From positions 62,001-126,000 of the forward strand of contig CAUJNA010002713.1 of the NCBI GenBank assembly GCA_963377175.1: a stretch of DNA of 64,000 nucleotides, given 5' to 3'. Positions within the stretch are counted from its first letter, which is position 1, and the number at the start of each line of letters is the position of its first letter. Positions 54,100 through 64,000 of the stretch are shown here, one piece after another. The notes below the pieces were generated by a model, which did not search any database, had not been told where the DNA came from, and worked only from the letters and a program-made list of their open reading frames with translations. Position numbers and translations under genes: made by a program. This DNA comes from Effrenium voratum (Eukaryota; Sar; Dinophyceae; Suessiales; Symbiodiniaceae).

Positions 54100-57005
54100 T
54101 CAGCCCTTCTTGCTCCTGCGCTTTTTGTCAATCTTGCCCTTCACCACCACGGCACCTTCTCTTGTTTGGATCTCCTTCCGCTGCTTCTTGAGCCAGGCCA
54201 CTGCCTTGGCAAAGGCCTTCTCCAGCTCCGGCTCCGAGTGGTCCAGAGGCCTAAACGAGCAATACTTCCTGCTCTTGCTGCCTGAAGTCCGTGCCTGCCA
54301 GCATTGACTTCGCGTGTGCCAAGCCACGCCCGGGAACGGCACCTTGGGCTGAAACACCGGCAGCTCCGTCCGGGCAGCGCAGCTCTTGACGGTGCGCTGC
54401 AGCCCGTGGAGCTCCCGGAGCTCCATGGCGCGGGCCTCCGCCGCGGCCTTCTCCGTGAAGTGGCCGCCATGGATTGTCTTGCCACCGGGTGTGGAGATCT
54501 GGGTGTGCCATTTATTGTTGTTTTTTTTGAAACACACCCCTGGCACGTCGGAGGTGAGGCTCTTGTCCCGGAGCTTCTCCTTGATGCAGCCCTTAGCCAC
54601 CAAGTCTGCGCGAAAGGCCTTGGCGGCCTCCAGAGCGGCGGCCTCAGCAGCCTGCTCGTCAAGGCCCTGCTTCATGAAGCCACTGATGCCGAATAATCGG
54701 CTTTGTCGCGCGTTGGTGCCTTGCTTGTCTTTCTCAGTCCACCGAAGCTGCCAACTAAACGTGCTTGACTTCCAACTAATGCCCGGAATCCCACTCTGCT
54801 TCTCCTGCTGCTTGGACAGCACCCTCGCAGGCTTCACAGCATTGCTTGGAGCATTCCCTTTTGCATCCCTAGCAGCAACATCCACAGCCCCGGGCTTTGC
54901 AGCAGCAGGCGCCTGAGCAGCTGACTGCCCGGCAGCTCCGACAGACTCCCAGACTTGGACGCTGTGCATGGCTTCTGCGCCGCCTGCCGAGGACAAGCGC
55001 CGCAAGCCGCTCTGCTCATCGTAGGCCAAGCCGCGACCAGCCCAAATGCCGCTGGGCAGGTCACGCATCCACGGCCACATCTTCATGCATGCCGCGCCTC
55101 TGGCCGGGAAGTTTGTATCTTCTTGCGAGGCGGCTGCCGCAGCACCTCGCCAAGTCAACGGTGACAAAGTAGCCACCCAAACAAACAAGCACATTGAATT
55201 GAATGGATGCTTGCAGCACACGAAACTCCTACAACGACTCTTGGCTTGTTGGAGCACGTTCCAAAAGAAAGGGGCGCATTTTCGTGGGCAAACCGGTGAT
55301 GATCAGGCTGCAGCATCCCATCCCCTCAGCGCCAACGCCGCTGAGATCCCAACGCGCTAAAGGCTTGGGTGTCGGATCAGCCGCTGGCAATGCCGCGGCA
55401 AAGATTGGATGCCGTCGCTCGAAGAAGCGGCGCAGGCAGCACAGCTCCTTTTGGGACAAGCGCTGCACGCAAGGCAAGTCTTTCTCTTCCGGCACAATGG
55501 GTCTGCTGAAGAAGAGGTTTGCCGGGCAGCAGGGCCTCCCAACGAACATGGCGTGCCAACACTGTTGATCTAACGGTCCATTGTAGCACAACCTGGGAAT
55601 ATACTCTAGAAACATGACCCAACATGGTCCCGAATAACATGTTATTTTCTGCAAAAAGACCCACCGCACGCAATGCCTCAACGCGTGCAATTTCGAGGAG
55701 TCATGCGAACAACTGTGCAGCAGGCGCAAGCCTTCAACATGCAAACGATCCTGTTTACTTGATTGTTGGTCGGCAGCGCCGGCCTTGAGGGCGTCCAGGT
55801 TGACTTCCCGCGGAACTCCGCACACTGATGGGCCCACGCGGTCATCTGGCCGTCAAAATCCGGCAGGTCGCTACGATCAGCCAGGCTGTGCCCAGTTGGG
55901 AGGGTCAACTGACGGCCAGTCCTTACATGCCGAGTGGGTTCCCAAAAGACACAAGGGCCGGCATTGTTGTTGCGGGCGAATGTTTAAGTTGGTGATCCAA
56001 CACAAAAAAGGGAAGCAACAAGAAGTAAAACCTGCAACCGGCCAACCGGGATTCTCTTCCAGCGCTGGCTCTGCTTTCACCATGGCGGCCTTTCCGTCCG
56101 CTGCCTGCGCCTTTCCCACCTTCACTTTTGGCTGACCCTTGATGTTCTTGCCGTCTTTCCCAGATGTGCTGGTCAAGATGGAAGCCTCTGTTTTCACCTG
56201 ATTCAGGCGAGTATGAGAGGGTGATTAACAACGCACATTGGCACCATGGGGCAAAAGGATGCAGCGCTCCCCCCGAAGAGGAGCCCAACCCATTTCTGAT
56301 GTCCTGCCTTGCAGCCTGTCGGCTCTGTCTTGACTTCCTTCAATCCGCCCTCCGGGTTGCGCCCGTCCATGGTTTCAAGTTCCTGATGCCCCGGAAACCC
56401 AACATGAAACATAAGGGGCGACCGCGAGGGCAAACATCAGCGCGACCCACCTGGAAACGCTAGGAAAACCAAAGGAACCAATCAGCGGAAAGACAATGCA
56501 ACCCGTGGAAAACCAGCTTGGTAAACAGCAAGCTTTGCACAGCTGAGCTTCTTCCTTCACCTCCATCTTGATCTTCAACCAAAGGTTGTGCAAGTCAAGG
56601 CCGGCTTCCTTGTTCTCCTCTTTCTTGCAAATGGCGCCCATGCTTTGACTCACCTGCACGTCATGACGCCGAAGGCGCCGATGCTTTACAGGCTGTGAGT
56701 AACCAGACTCCTGCAGAGTTCAGTGTGTTTCCAAGCAACCAGCACCCAACCCGGAGGAACCGTACTTTGGAAGGGCGCCTATGTAGGAGACGCCTTTGTG
56801 GAGGAAGACGCCTTTGTGGAGGAACTTGGTGTCCAACAAGCCACAAGGGGGATCCAGTTGAACCCGCGTCCTGAGTGGGAAGCTCGACTTTGATGTCGCG
56901 GGTCCGCCCAACCTCTTCGTTCGCAGGCTCTTTCTTGATCTGTCCCTTCATGCTTGCCGAAGCCTTGGCTGGGACAAGTCTGGGAGAGGCTTGATTCGGT
57001 TCCAT
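54100..57005 (-). CDS. Three-AP2-domain protein, tandem copy C
   Basis: The last exon is 55145-54100, with AP2-like domains SGIPGISWKSSTFSWQLRW, SDVPGVCFKKNNNKWHTQI and FPGVAWHTRSQCWQ. Its tail is KGKIDKKRRSKKG. The 5' exon runs from ATG 57005-57003 (MEPNQASPRLVPAKASASMK) or the inner ATG at 56951, with IKKEPANEEVGRTRDIKVEL. Then come ESGYSQPVKHRRLRRHDVQ (from 56710) and IKMEVKEEAQL, an EVKTEPTGCK exon near 56340, an exon from 56197 (VKTEASILTSTSGKDGKN, VKAEPALEE), a DFDGQMTAWAHQCAEF exon near 55860 and the RPCCPANLFF...KELCCLRRFF exon (about 55560-55360). Relative to copy B an intron lacks about 170 bp near 56265. The exon-1 donor and exact internal joins are unresolved. Confidence 0.65.
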
Positions 57006-60000
57006 ATCTTCAAGAGCCAGCCCGACAAAGGCAAGTCTAAAAGTTCAACCTAGAAGAAAAGCCTCCGAAATAAATCCTACCAGACATCCTGCAACTGTTC
57101 ATTTGCCAAGTTTTTTGCGGGACGTACATTATCTTGAACCAAACATAAACCCTGATACCTGCGCGCAACGTCTCCACCGCGCCTGGCGCGCAGGTTCGCA
57201 AGCGCACGCAGGTGGCAGCAGTGACTCTGTGCGCGAGGCCCGCGTTCCGGTCGTGGCAATGCTCCAGTGCCCGGAGCTGAATATGCTGCGAAGGCAAAAC
57301 TTTTGTTTAACTTGCCTCGCCATCTGACTGCCCGATTTTAAGTCTGACAGCTCAACAGGCAACTGAACTGACCAACATCGGTGTGAAGGCATCTAAAGCC
57401 GCTCCTCAATCAGATTTCGTGGCTTGTGAAAAATGGGGGGGGGGGCCTACAGTGTGGGAGTTCAAGAGGCAACCAATCCGGGCAATACAAGTACATCGAT
57501 GCAAAGGCAAGCAAAAAGGACAGTAAGGACAGTAAAGCCAATCAGAGTGTCGTGGCTTGTGAACGATGGTCTCTATGAAGCAGGACTGGGGCGCTGGGTT
57601 TGCGAGCTGTCACCACTTCTCTTCCAACCGGTCTTGCAGGAATTGGTCTTCTCCACATCCCCGGAAGAATTGTTTGGACCCCTTGCAAGTAGTCTTGACT
57701 TCCCGAAAAAATGCGAGTGCATCCGGATTTAGATTTCCCAACCCTGACAAGGCCGAAACTCTTGGTGTTGGGCCTTGACAAAAAGGACTGGGACTCAACA
57801 TAGACCAAACCTTCCTACCTTAAGGGAGCGGGGGAACCCCCAATTACTTTGAACAAACAACAGAACCCCGAAGACAAGTTGGGATGACTAGGAACCTGAA
57901 GAAGGCTCCACACACTTCCACTAAAAGAGCAGCACAACAGCACCCTGCAAGAAACTCCGGCAGATTCTGCTTTTTCGAGTTCCTTGCGTTATCTAACCTG
58001 CGGGGTTGGCTGGCTGGGAAACGACAGCTCAACAATTTCCGGGCCCAAGACTTATCAAGACACCGCGCAAATCTGGACAGGTGAGTGCGGCCCAAGCCAA
58101 ATTTACCCGAACCGGTCGTCTCTTGCATTCAAAGGACCTGGAAACAAAGGCTGCGAGTAGACCTCCGGACTCCCTCGGCACCAAAAGGAAACCGACCATC
58201 TCAAAGGACTGGAGAAATGGGTCAGGTGTTGGCGAAATTTGATCATGTGGGATCCTGACTTGGGTGGGTTTCTTGAGGGTATTAGTACCCAAAGCAAAAC
58301 GATCACAAATCGTTGGAACCCCTTCACACACACATTCCCATCATTTCTATGAATCTTGTCCAAATGACATGTTTAGCAAACTTGGCCCTGGATGCAAAAT
58401 ACCTGCAAACAATCACCCACCCATTTAAGCTCACAGGAGTTGCCTGTCCCCCTGGGCCTTGACCCGAATGCTCGGCACCAGCGAGGCGCCATGGTCCAGC
58501 CACGGTGCAGCCGCGCCCCGAAGCCTCACAAAGCTGAAGAAAACACATCGGCGCCGGCGATTTACTTTTCTAGGGGATCCTTCTTTCTGGAAAACCTCAG
58601 GAAACCTAGGGAAATCGGCGAGAACGATGCTTGAAATCAATGGAACAGGAATCAAACCCTAGAACTTTAAGCCTTGCCAGGAGTAACTCTTTACCAGCAA
58701 TTTACCCACAAATTTTCCCCATCCTCGTTAAGAAAGCATGCAATTTATTGATAGAAGCAAGCCCTAAGAAATACAGCATTGCGTGGCCAACCTATACGAA
58801 AGCCATCATCTCGACCTCAAAACAGACACACCCATAACACCCAACAAACCGTTCTCACATCAAAACCGCCGAGCCTTCTGAACAAACTTGTTTGTCTTGT
58901 GGCTAGAAACATGTATAACTGGCCTGGCCTTGCCCGAAACCTGATGTTGAAACGTAAAGGGACATATCCAGGTTGCTTGCACTTGCCAATCAAACATCGG
59001 TAGACGTTTAACCACGCAAATTGGTCAAGCAAAGTAATGAGACTGTTTGGTTTACGGCTTTGCCATAAAGTGATTTACGTCCAGAAACTGGGAAAGCTCA
59101 CTTCCTGAGTGGGTGGCAAACAAAGGTCCCGCAGGAAGTGAGAAGTGAGTGTGTGCACACATGGAGAGACTTGCTGATCTGATGTACTTTTTGGCAGAAG
59201 TGCCCTCGCACCCGCCCTCGCCCCGCCCACGCGGACCTGACTAGACAAAATAGAACACCTCTCTTTGGGCATGTTTTTCCCCCCCCCCCCCCCAAAAAAA
59301 AAAATACCCCTTTTCTGTGGTTCCAAGCTAAAACCAATAGGAACACCGTTGGCGCCAATTGAATTGCGGGGGGGGAGGTCGAACCTGAACCAAGACACGC
59401 CCCTGTGTTTGGTTTCTGCTCACCTCGCACCCGAGGCCGGCGCGGCGCAGGCCTTCAGCACCGCCGGCCACTGCATGCCGCGGCCGCTGCACGCCGCGGC
59501 CGCTGCAAATGCAGCTCCTGCGGCGAAGGGTCGGTTCAGGTGACCGGCTGACAAGCCTCAGGTGCATGAGAACAAGTATAAGTGAGAATGCATGAAAACA
59601 TATAATAGAACACAAGGCAAAAGAGAAACATATAGGAACAGGGAACGTGTGGGAGCATATGGGGGAAATATGGAACCTTTGTGGAAACCTGGTTTGCTTT
59701 CGCAAGCAATCTCGTATGGGCAAGTGTTTTTTTCTTTGTGGATGGGGCATGTGTGGTTTCCCTTTGAGACCACGCTGATGAAGGGCGCACAAAGACATGT
59801 GAGACATGATGAGCAATCACAATACAATCAGCAATTTGGTTTGTGGTGAGCCCCCCATATCTGATGTGGCTGTGGCTCTAAAAAACACCAGCACGTGGAA
59901 AGTGAAATGTGGAGTTAATATTTCAGGCACCCCAATCCGAACATATGCTGCGTGCCTGTGCCACCAAGCAGGTACAAAGAAGCACGTTCGTCACGCTGCA

Positions 60001-60166
60001 TGCGCCACGCAAAGTGAGGCTGTTCCAAAAGAATGACAGCGATATGGCCGGCTCAGTAGCTACATCAAAAGCAACAAGAATCAGCTCAACCTGGCAAACT
60101 TGCAGCATGCAGCGCTCTTTTCGCACCCAATGCGCAATGCTCATGGTACGCTTGACTGGTTTTTCC
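57006..60166. other. Spacer between AP2 copies C and D
   Basis: The first ~830 bp duplicates the spacer after copy B. 58065-58140 and 58420-58540 match blocks of the A-B spacer. A homopolymer C/A run is at about 59279-59304. At about 59530-59415 a minus-strand frame (FAAGAAFAAAAACSGRGMQW, then PAVLKACAAPASGA) ends at a GTGAGC donor and may be an exon shared with the A-B spacer. Confidence 0.45.
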
Positions 60167-63142
60167 TCAGCTCTTCTTGCTCCTTCCCTTCTTGTCAATC
60201 TTGCCCTTCGCTGCAGCGCCTTCTCCGGCTTGGATCTCCTTCCGCTGCTTCTTGAGCCAGGCCACTGCCCTAGCAAAGGCCTTCTCCAGCTCCGGCTCCG
60301 AGTGGTCCAGAGGCCTAAACGAGCAACAGCAATACTTCCTGCTCTTGCTGCCTGAAGTCCGTGCCTGCCAGCATTGTTTCTGGACGTGCCAAGTGACGCC
60401 CGGGAACGCCACCTTGGGCTGGAACACCGGCAGCTCCGCCCGGGCAGCGCAGCGCTTCACGGTGCGCTGCAGCCCGTGGAGCTCCCGGAGCTCCGTGGCG
60501 CGGGCCTCCGCCGCGGCCTTCTCCGTGAAGTAGCCGCCCTGGATTCTCCCTCCGCCGGGCTTGGGGATTGAGACGTGCCACTTTTTTCTCGCCTTTGCAA
60601 ATTTCACCCCGGGCACGTCGGAGGTGAGGCTCTCGTCCCGGAGCTTCTCCTTGATGCGGCCCCTGGCCACCAAGTCCGCGCGAAAGGCCTTGGCGGCCTC
60701 CAGCGCGGCGGCCTCAGCCTCCACCTCATTCAGGCCCTGTTTCATGAAGCTGCTGATGGTAAAATTTTGGATATGTCGCGCGCTGCCTCCCTTTTTGTCT
60801 TTTTCAGTCCATCGGAGCTGCCAACAAAACCTGCTAATTTGCCAGCTGATGCCAGGAACACCACTCTGCTTCTCCTGCTGCTTGGCCAGCACCTTCGCAG
60901 GCTTCACGGCATTGCCTGGAACATTTGCCCTTGCATCCCCGACTGCAACAGACCGGGGCGCAGCAGCTGACTGTGCGGCCGTTGGTGGCTGAGCAGTCGG
61001 CTGCCCAGCTCCAACAGACTCCCAGACTTGGACGCCGTGCATGGCTTCTGCGCCGCCTGCGCAGGACAAGCGCCGTAAGCCGCACTGCTCATCGTAGGCC
61101 AAGCCGCGACCAGCCCAGATGCTGCTGGGCAGGTCACGCATCCATGGCCACATCTTCATGCATGCCGCGCCGCTGGCCGGGAATCTAGCATCTTCTTGCG
61201 TGGCGGCTGCCGCAGCACCTCGCCAAGTCAACGGTGACAAAGTAGCTTCCCAAACAAACAAGCACATGGAATTGAATGGAGGATGCTTGCAGCACACGAA
61301 ACTCCAAAAACGCCTTGGTTTCACATTGGCAGCTGTTTCATAGGCCGCCCCATCTGAGATTCCAACGTGCTGAAGGCTTCGTCATCGGATCAGCCGCTGG
61401 CAGTGTTGCAGCAAAGATGGGATGCCCACGCTCAAAGAAGCGCCGCAGGCAGCACAGCTCCTTCTGAGACAAGCGCTGCACGCAGGGCGGGTCCTTCTCT
61501 TCCGGCACGATGGAGGAGCTGAAGAAGAGGCTTGCCGGGCAGCAGGGCCTCCCAACAGACATGGAGTGCCGACACTGTGGATTTAAAACTCCTTGCTATA
61601 TACCTTTGGCTTATGCCCTGGAGACATGCAACACGCTCCCTCAAACAAACAAATATGTTGCTGCAAATGACCCAAACCAACGTAATTTATCGACGGTGTA
61701 ATGCAAACAACCGTGCAGTGGACGCTAGCCTTAACACACACACACACAGAAACACGGCTGCTTCTTGGTCAGCAGCACCGGCCTTGAGGGCATCCAAGTT
61801 GACTTCCTGCGGAACTCCACGCACTGCCGGGCCAACGCCGTCATCTGGTCCTCAAAATCCGGCAGCTTGTTGCCAGCCAGGCTGTGCCCAGTTGGGAGGG
61901 CCGACTGATGACCAGCCCTTACTTGCCCAGTGGGTTCCCAAACAACAGAGTGGCCGCCCTTTTGTTGTGGGCAAATACTAAAGTTGGTGATCCCACACAA
62001 ACATTACAAACAAGCAAAATGTAAACCTGCCACCAGCAAACCGGGAATCTCTTCCAAAGACACTGGCTCTGCTTTCACCACGGCAGCCTTTTCGTCTGAC
62101 CGGCCCTTCTCCACCTTGACTTTCGGCTGGCGCTTGATGCTTGTGCCGTCTTCCCCGGCTGCGGCGGTCGAAAAGGAAGACTCGGTTTTCGCCTGAGCCG
62201 GGTGAGTAATTGTGAGCCGTGTCTACGGATGCACGTTGGCAACATGGGAAAAGTTGCCGACCTGCCACGCACACAACACTGACTCAGCTGTTATGTTGCA
62301 ATGGTTGTGCGTTTAACCAAGCCGAAGAACAGCGAATGACGTTTCCTCAAATGTGTTCACTGCACATCGTCCCGTGTATTTCTCCAGGCCTCCATCATGT
62401 TTATTAAAAAATGATTATTAGGGGACCCCTGGAATAGCAACGGGTTCCTCTTTGTTTCCCTGTGAATCGAATCACCAGGTTCTTTTCCCAAAGAAACAAA
62501 TCGAACCGCACCCATGTTGTCCTGCCTTGGACTCTGTTGGCTCCGTCTTGACCCATCCGCCCGGCTCGTGCCGCTCCATGGCTTCGATTTCCTGATGCCA
62601 TCGGGGGTTGCCATGACGAATCGCAAGCCACACATGGAAGCATGGGGGGGATCGGGGAAACATCAGCACGAGCCACTGGAAACGCTCGGAAAACAACGCA
62701 AGCAAACAAGGGAAGCACAAGGTGGGCAGCAAGTCGTGGAAAACATGGGCAAACCACAAGCTTTGCTCAGCTGAGCTTCTTCCTTCACCTCCATCTTGAC
62801 CTGCAACCAAAGGTTGTGCAAGTCAAGACCCTCCTGGCTCTCCTCTTTCTTGCACATGGCGCCCATGCTTTGACTCACCTGCACGTCATGGCGCCGAAGG
62901 CGCCGACGCTTTGCAGGTTGCGAGCACGCAGACTCCTGCAGAGTTCCATGTGTTTCCAATCAATCACCACCCAACCAGAAGGAAACAGTGGCGTTTCAAA
63001 ACAGGCCCAGAGAACTCGCTTCAACTTGGAATCCAACAAGTGACAAGGGGGAACCCCCGTCCTGGGTGGGAAGCTCAACTTTGATGCCGGGTGTGCACCC
63101 AGCCTCTTCGATTGCATGCTCCTTTTTGATCTGTACGTTCAT
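60167..63142 (-). CDS. Three-AP2-domain protein, tandem copy D
   Basis: The last exon is 61218-60167. AP2-like domains are SGVPGISWQISRFCWQLRW, SDVPGVKFAKARKKWHVSI and FPGVTWHVQKQCWQ, and the tail is KGKIDKKGRSKKS. Upstream conserved exons: MNVQIKKEHAIEEAGCTPGI then KVELPTQDG (from ATG 63142-63140), ESACSQPAKRRRLRRHDVQ and VKMEVKEEAQL (about 62935-62765), a VKTEPTESK exon near 62545, an exon near 62190 with KTESSFST-type sequence, LPDFEDQMTALARQCVEF near 61850 and the RPCCPASLFF...KELCCLRRFF exon (about 61562-61370). The 5'-most ATG of copies B/C exists (63263) but its frame is disrupted. The EAG-to-EG change in exon 2 is a 3-bp in-frame deletion, as expected for coding sequence. Confidence 0.6.
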
Positions 63143-63755
63143 GCCTGTCAGGGTCACTTTGCTGCAGTGTGTTCTTCGAACACTTTGGGAGGGCCTGGTA
63201 GCGTAGCACGAGCTTCGGCGAAACCTTTGGTTGGGACAAGTTTGGGAGAGGTCTGGGTTCCATATCTTCTGTTGGAGCCCGACAATGCAAGTCTAAAAGT
63301 TCCGCCCAAAGGGATCCTCCGAAAGGAGTCCTACAAGGCATCCAACAATCGTTCATTTGTCAAGTTTCTGTGGGGGGCCATACATTTGCTAAACAAACTC
63401 ACCTTGGAAGCTGCGTGCAACGTCTCCACCGTGCCTTGCGAATACAGAAAGTGCACGCAGGTGACTCTGTGCGCGAGGCAACCGCGTTCCGGTCGTGGCA
63501 AAGCTCCGGCGAACGGAGCCGAAAATGCTTCGGAAGCAACGCAGCTGCTCAACTTGCCCTGACGTGACTGCCCGGACAAAAGCTCAACATGTTGCAGATG
63601 CTCTCACCTCAAGTGGGCTAACAGTGGCTTCAAATCAGCAAAGATTGATTCACACCCAAATTTCTGTATGGCTCCCTGTCTCGAGCTCTTCACTCCTTGA
63701 CTTGGTACTCCGTCTAGCGCGTCGCCGTGACGACGCCGTCTTCGAAGACCTCAGA
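63143..63755. other. Flank of AP2 copy D
   Basis: 63280-63560 resembles the 5' flanks of copies A-C, so the duplicated unit extends past the gene start. No supported exon. Confidence 0.4.
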
Positions 63756-63817
63756 CCGCTGGGGCGGAGCAGGTGGTCAACCAGCAGTTGCGCTACAACA
63801 AGGCCACTCCTCCACAG
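63756..63817 (+). CDS. Possible plus-strand exon at the right edge
   Basis: Reads AGAEQVVNQQLRYNKATPPQ and is followed directly by GTATTT, a good GT donor. An AG just before GTGGTC (63772/63773) is an alternative acceptor. The composition is protein-like. The strand is opposite to the AP2 genes, so it would be the edge of a separate gene. Short and unsupported by any copy. Confidence 0.35.
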
Positions 63818-64000
63818 GTATTTTGGGGAACAAATGAGGCCAACAACCAAAATACCAGCGGTACATAATGGATAAACAAAAGAAACAACGCATCTGCGTT
63901 GTTTGGAAAGGGTCGGATCCAAAGCAATCCGCAGTGGGACTCCACAACAACAAGCGAAACCACTACTCCTTGGCAAAAGTGCTACCTCCATTTGCTGAAG
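63818..64000. other. Right edge, no gene assigned
   Basis: No supported feature. Confidence 0.4.

Overview
The window looks like nuclear DNA of a dinoflagellate, most likely from the Symbiodinium group. Four signs support this. Wherever consecutive exons can be joined in frame, introns start with GC, GA or GT and end in AG followed by G in the next exon. Nearly all recognisable coding sequence lies on the minus strand. A family of three-AP2-domain genes sits in a tandem array. A degenerate Copia-type retroelement carries extra enzyme domains. The sequence has one 100-N scaffold gap (16268-16367) beside a tetranucleotide repeat. Species cannot be told from the sequence alone.

Layout, left to right. 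(1) 1397-4632, minus: a five-exon gene joining an SH3-like module, a second copy of that module, a MIB/HERC2 domain and five copies of an ~80-residue repeat I do not recognise. (2) 4772-22224, minus: scattered exons of a P-loop GTPase of the AIG1/GIMAP type (G1, DPPG-type G3, the strand after G3, and a VFTR G4-like motif), with a probable C-terminal exon at 4772-5013. (3) 5472-16232, minus and inside that locus: a decayed Copia-like element of ~10.8 kb with gag (two CCCH fingers), protease, integrase, RT and RNase H, followed by a PCTGG methyltransferase-like region, an SGNH-hydrolase-like region and a KptA/Tpt1-type RNA 2'-phosphotransferase domain. The reading frame is broken by about seven frameshifts and three in-frame stops. 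(4) ~22-37 kb: mostly intron or intergenic sequence with short dispersed repeats and foldback elements, plus seven islands of minus-strand exon-like sequence (one TPR-like). (5) 37645-39047 (perhaps to 39980), minus: the 3' part of an unrecognised gene ending in a clear stop. (6) 40070-41640: low-complexity pyrimidine-rich and CTAT-rich sequence, a 20-bp perfect inverted repeat and TTTCGC-containing repeats. (7) 42178 to the right end, minus: four tandem copies (period ~5.4-6.5 kb) of a multi-exon AP2-domain gene. A possible plus-strand exon lies at the right edge.

How the parts relate. The AP2 copies look like nuclear DNA-binding proteins: a basic PVKRRR-type cluster, several psi-K-x-E (SUMO-consensus-like) sites in the N-terminal exons, then three AP2-like domains in one large last exon. 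The retroelement, the foldback elements and the short repeats account for much of the space between exons. Exon models come from reading frames, splice-site matches and, for the AP2 genes, comparison of the four copies. No transcript or database search was available.
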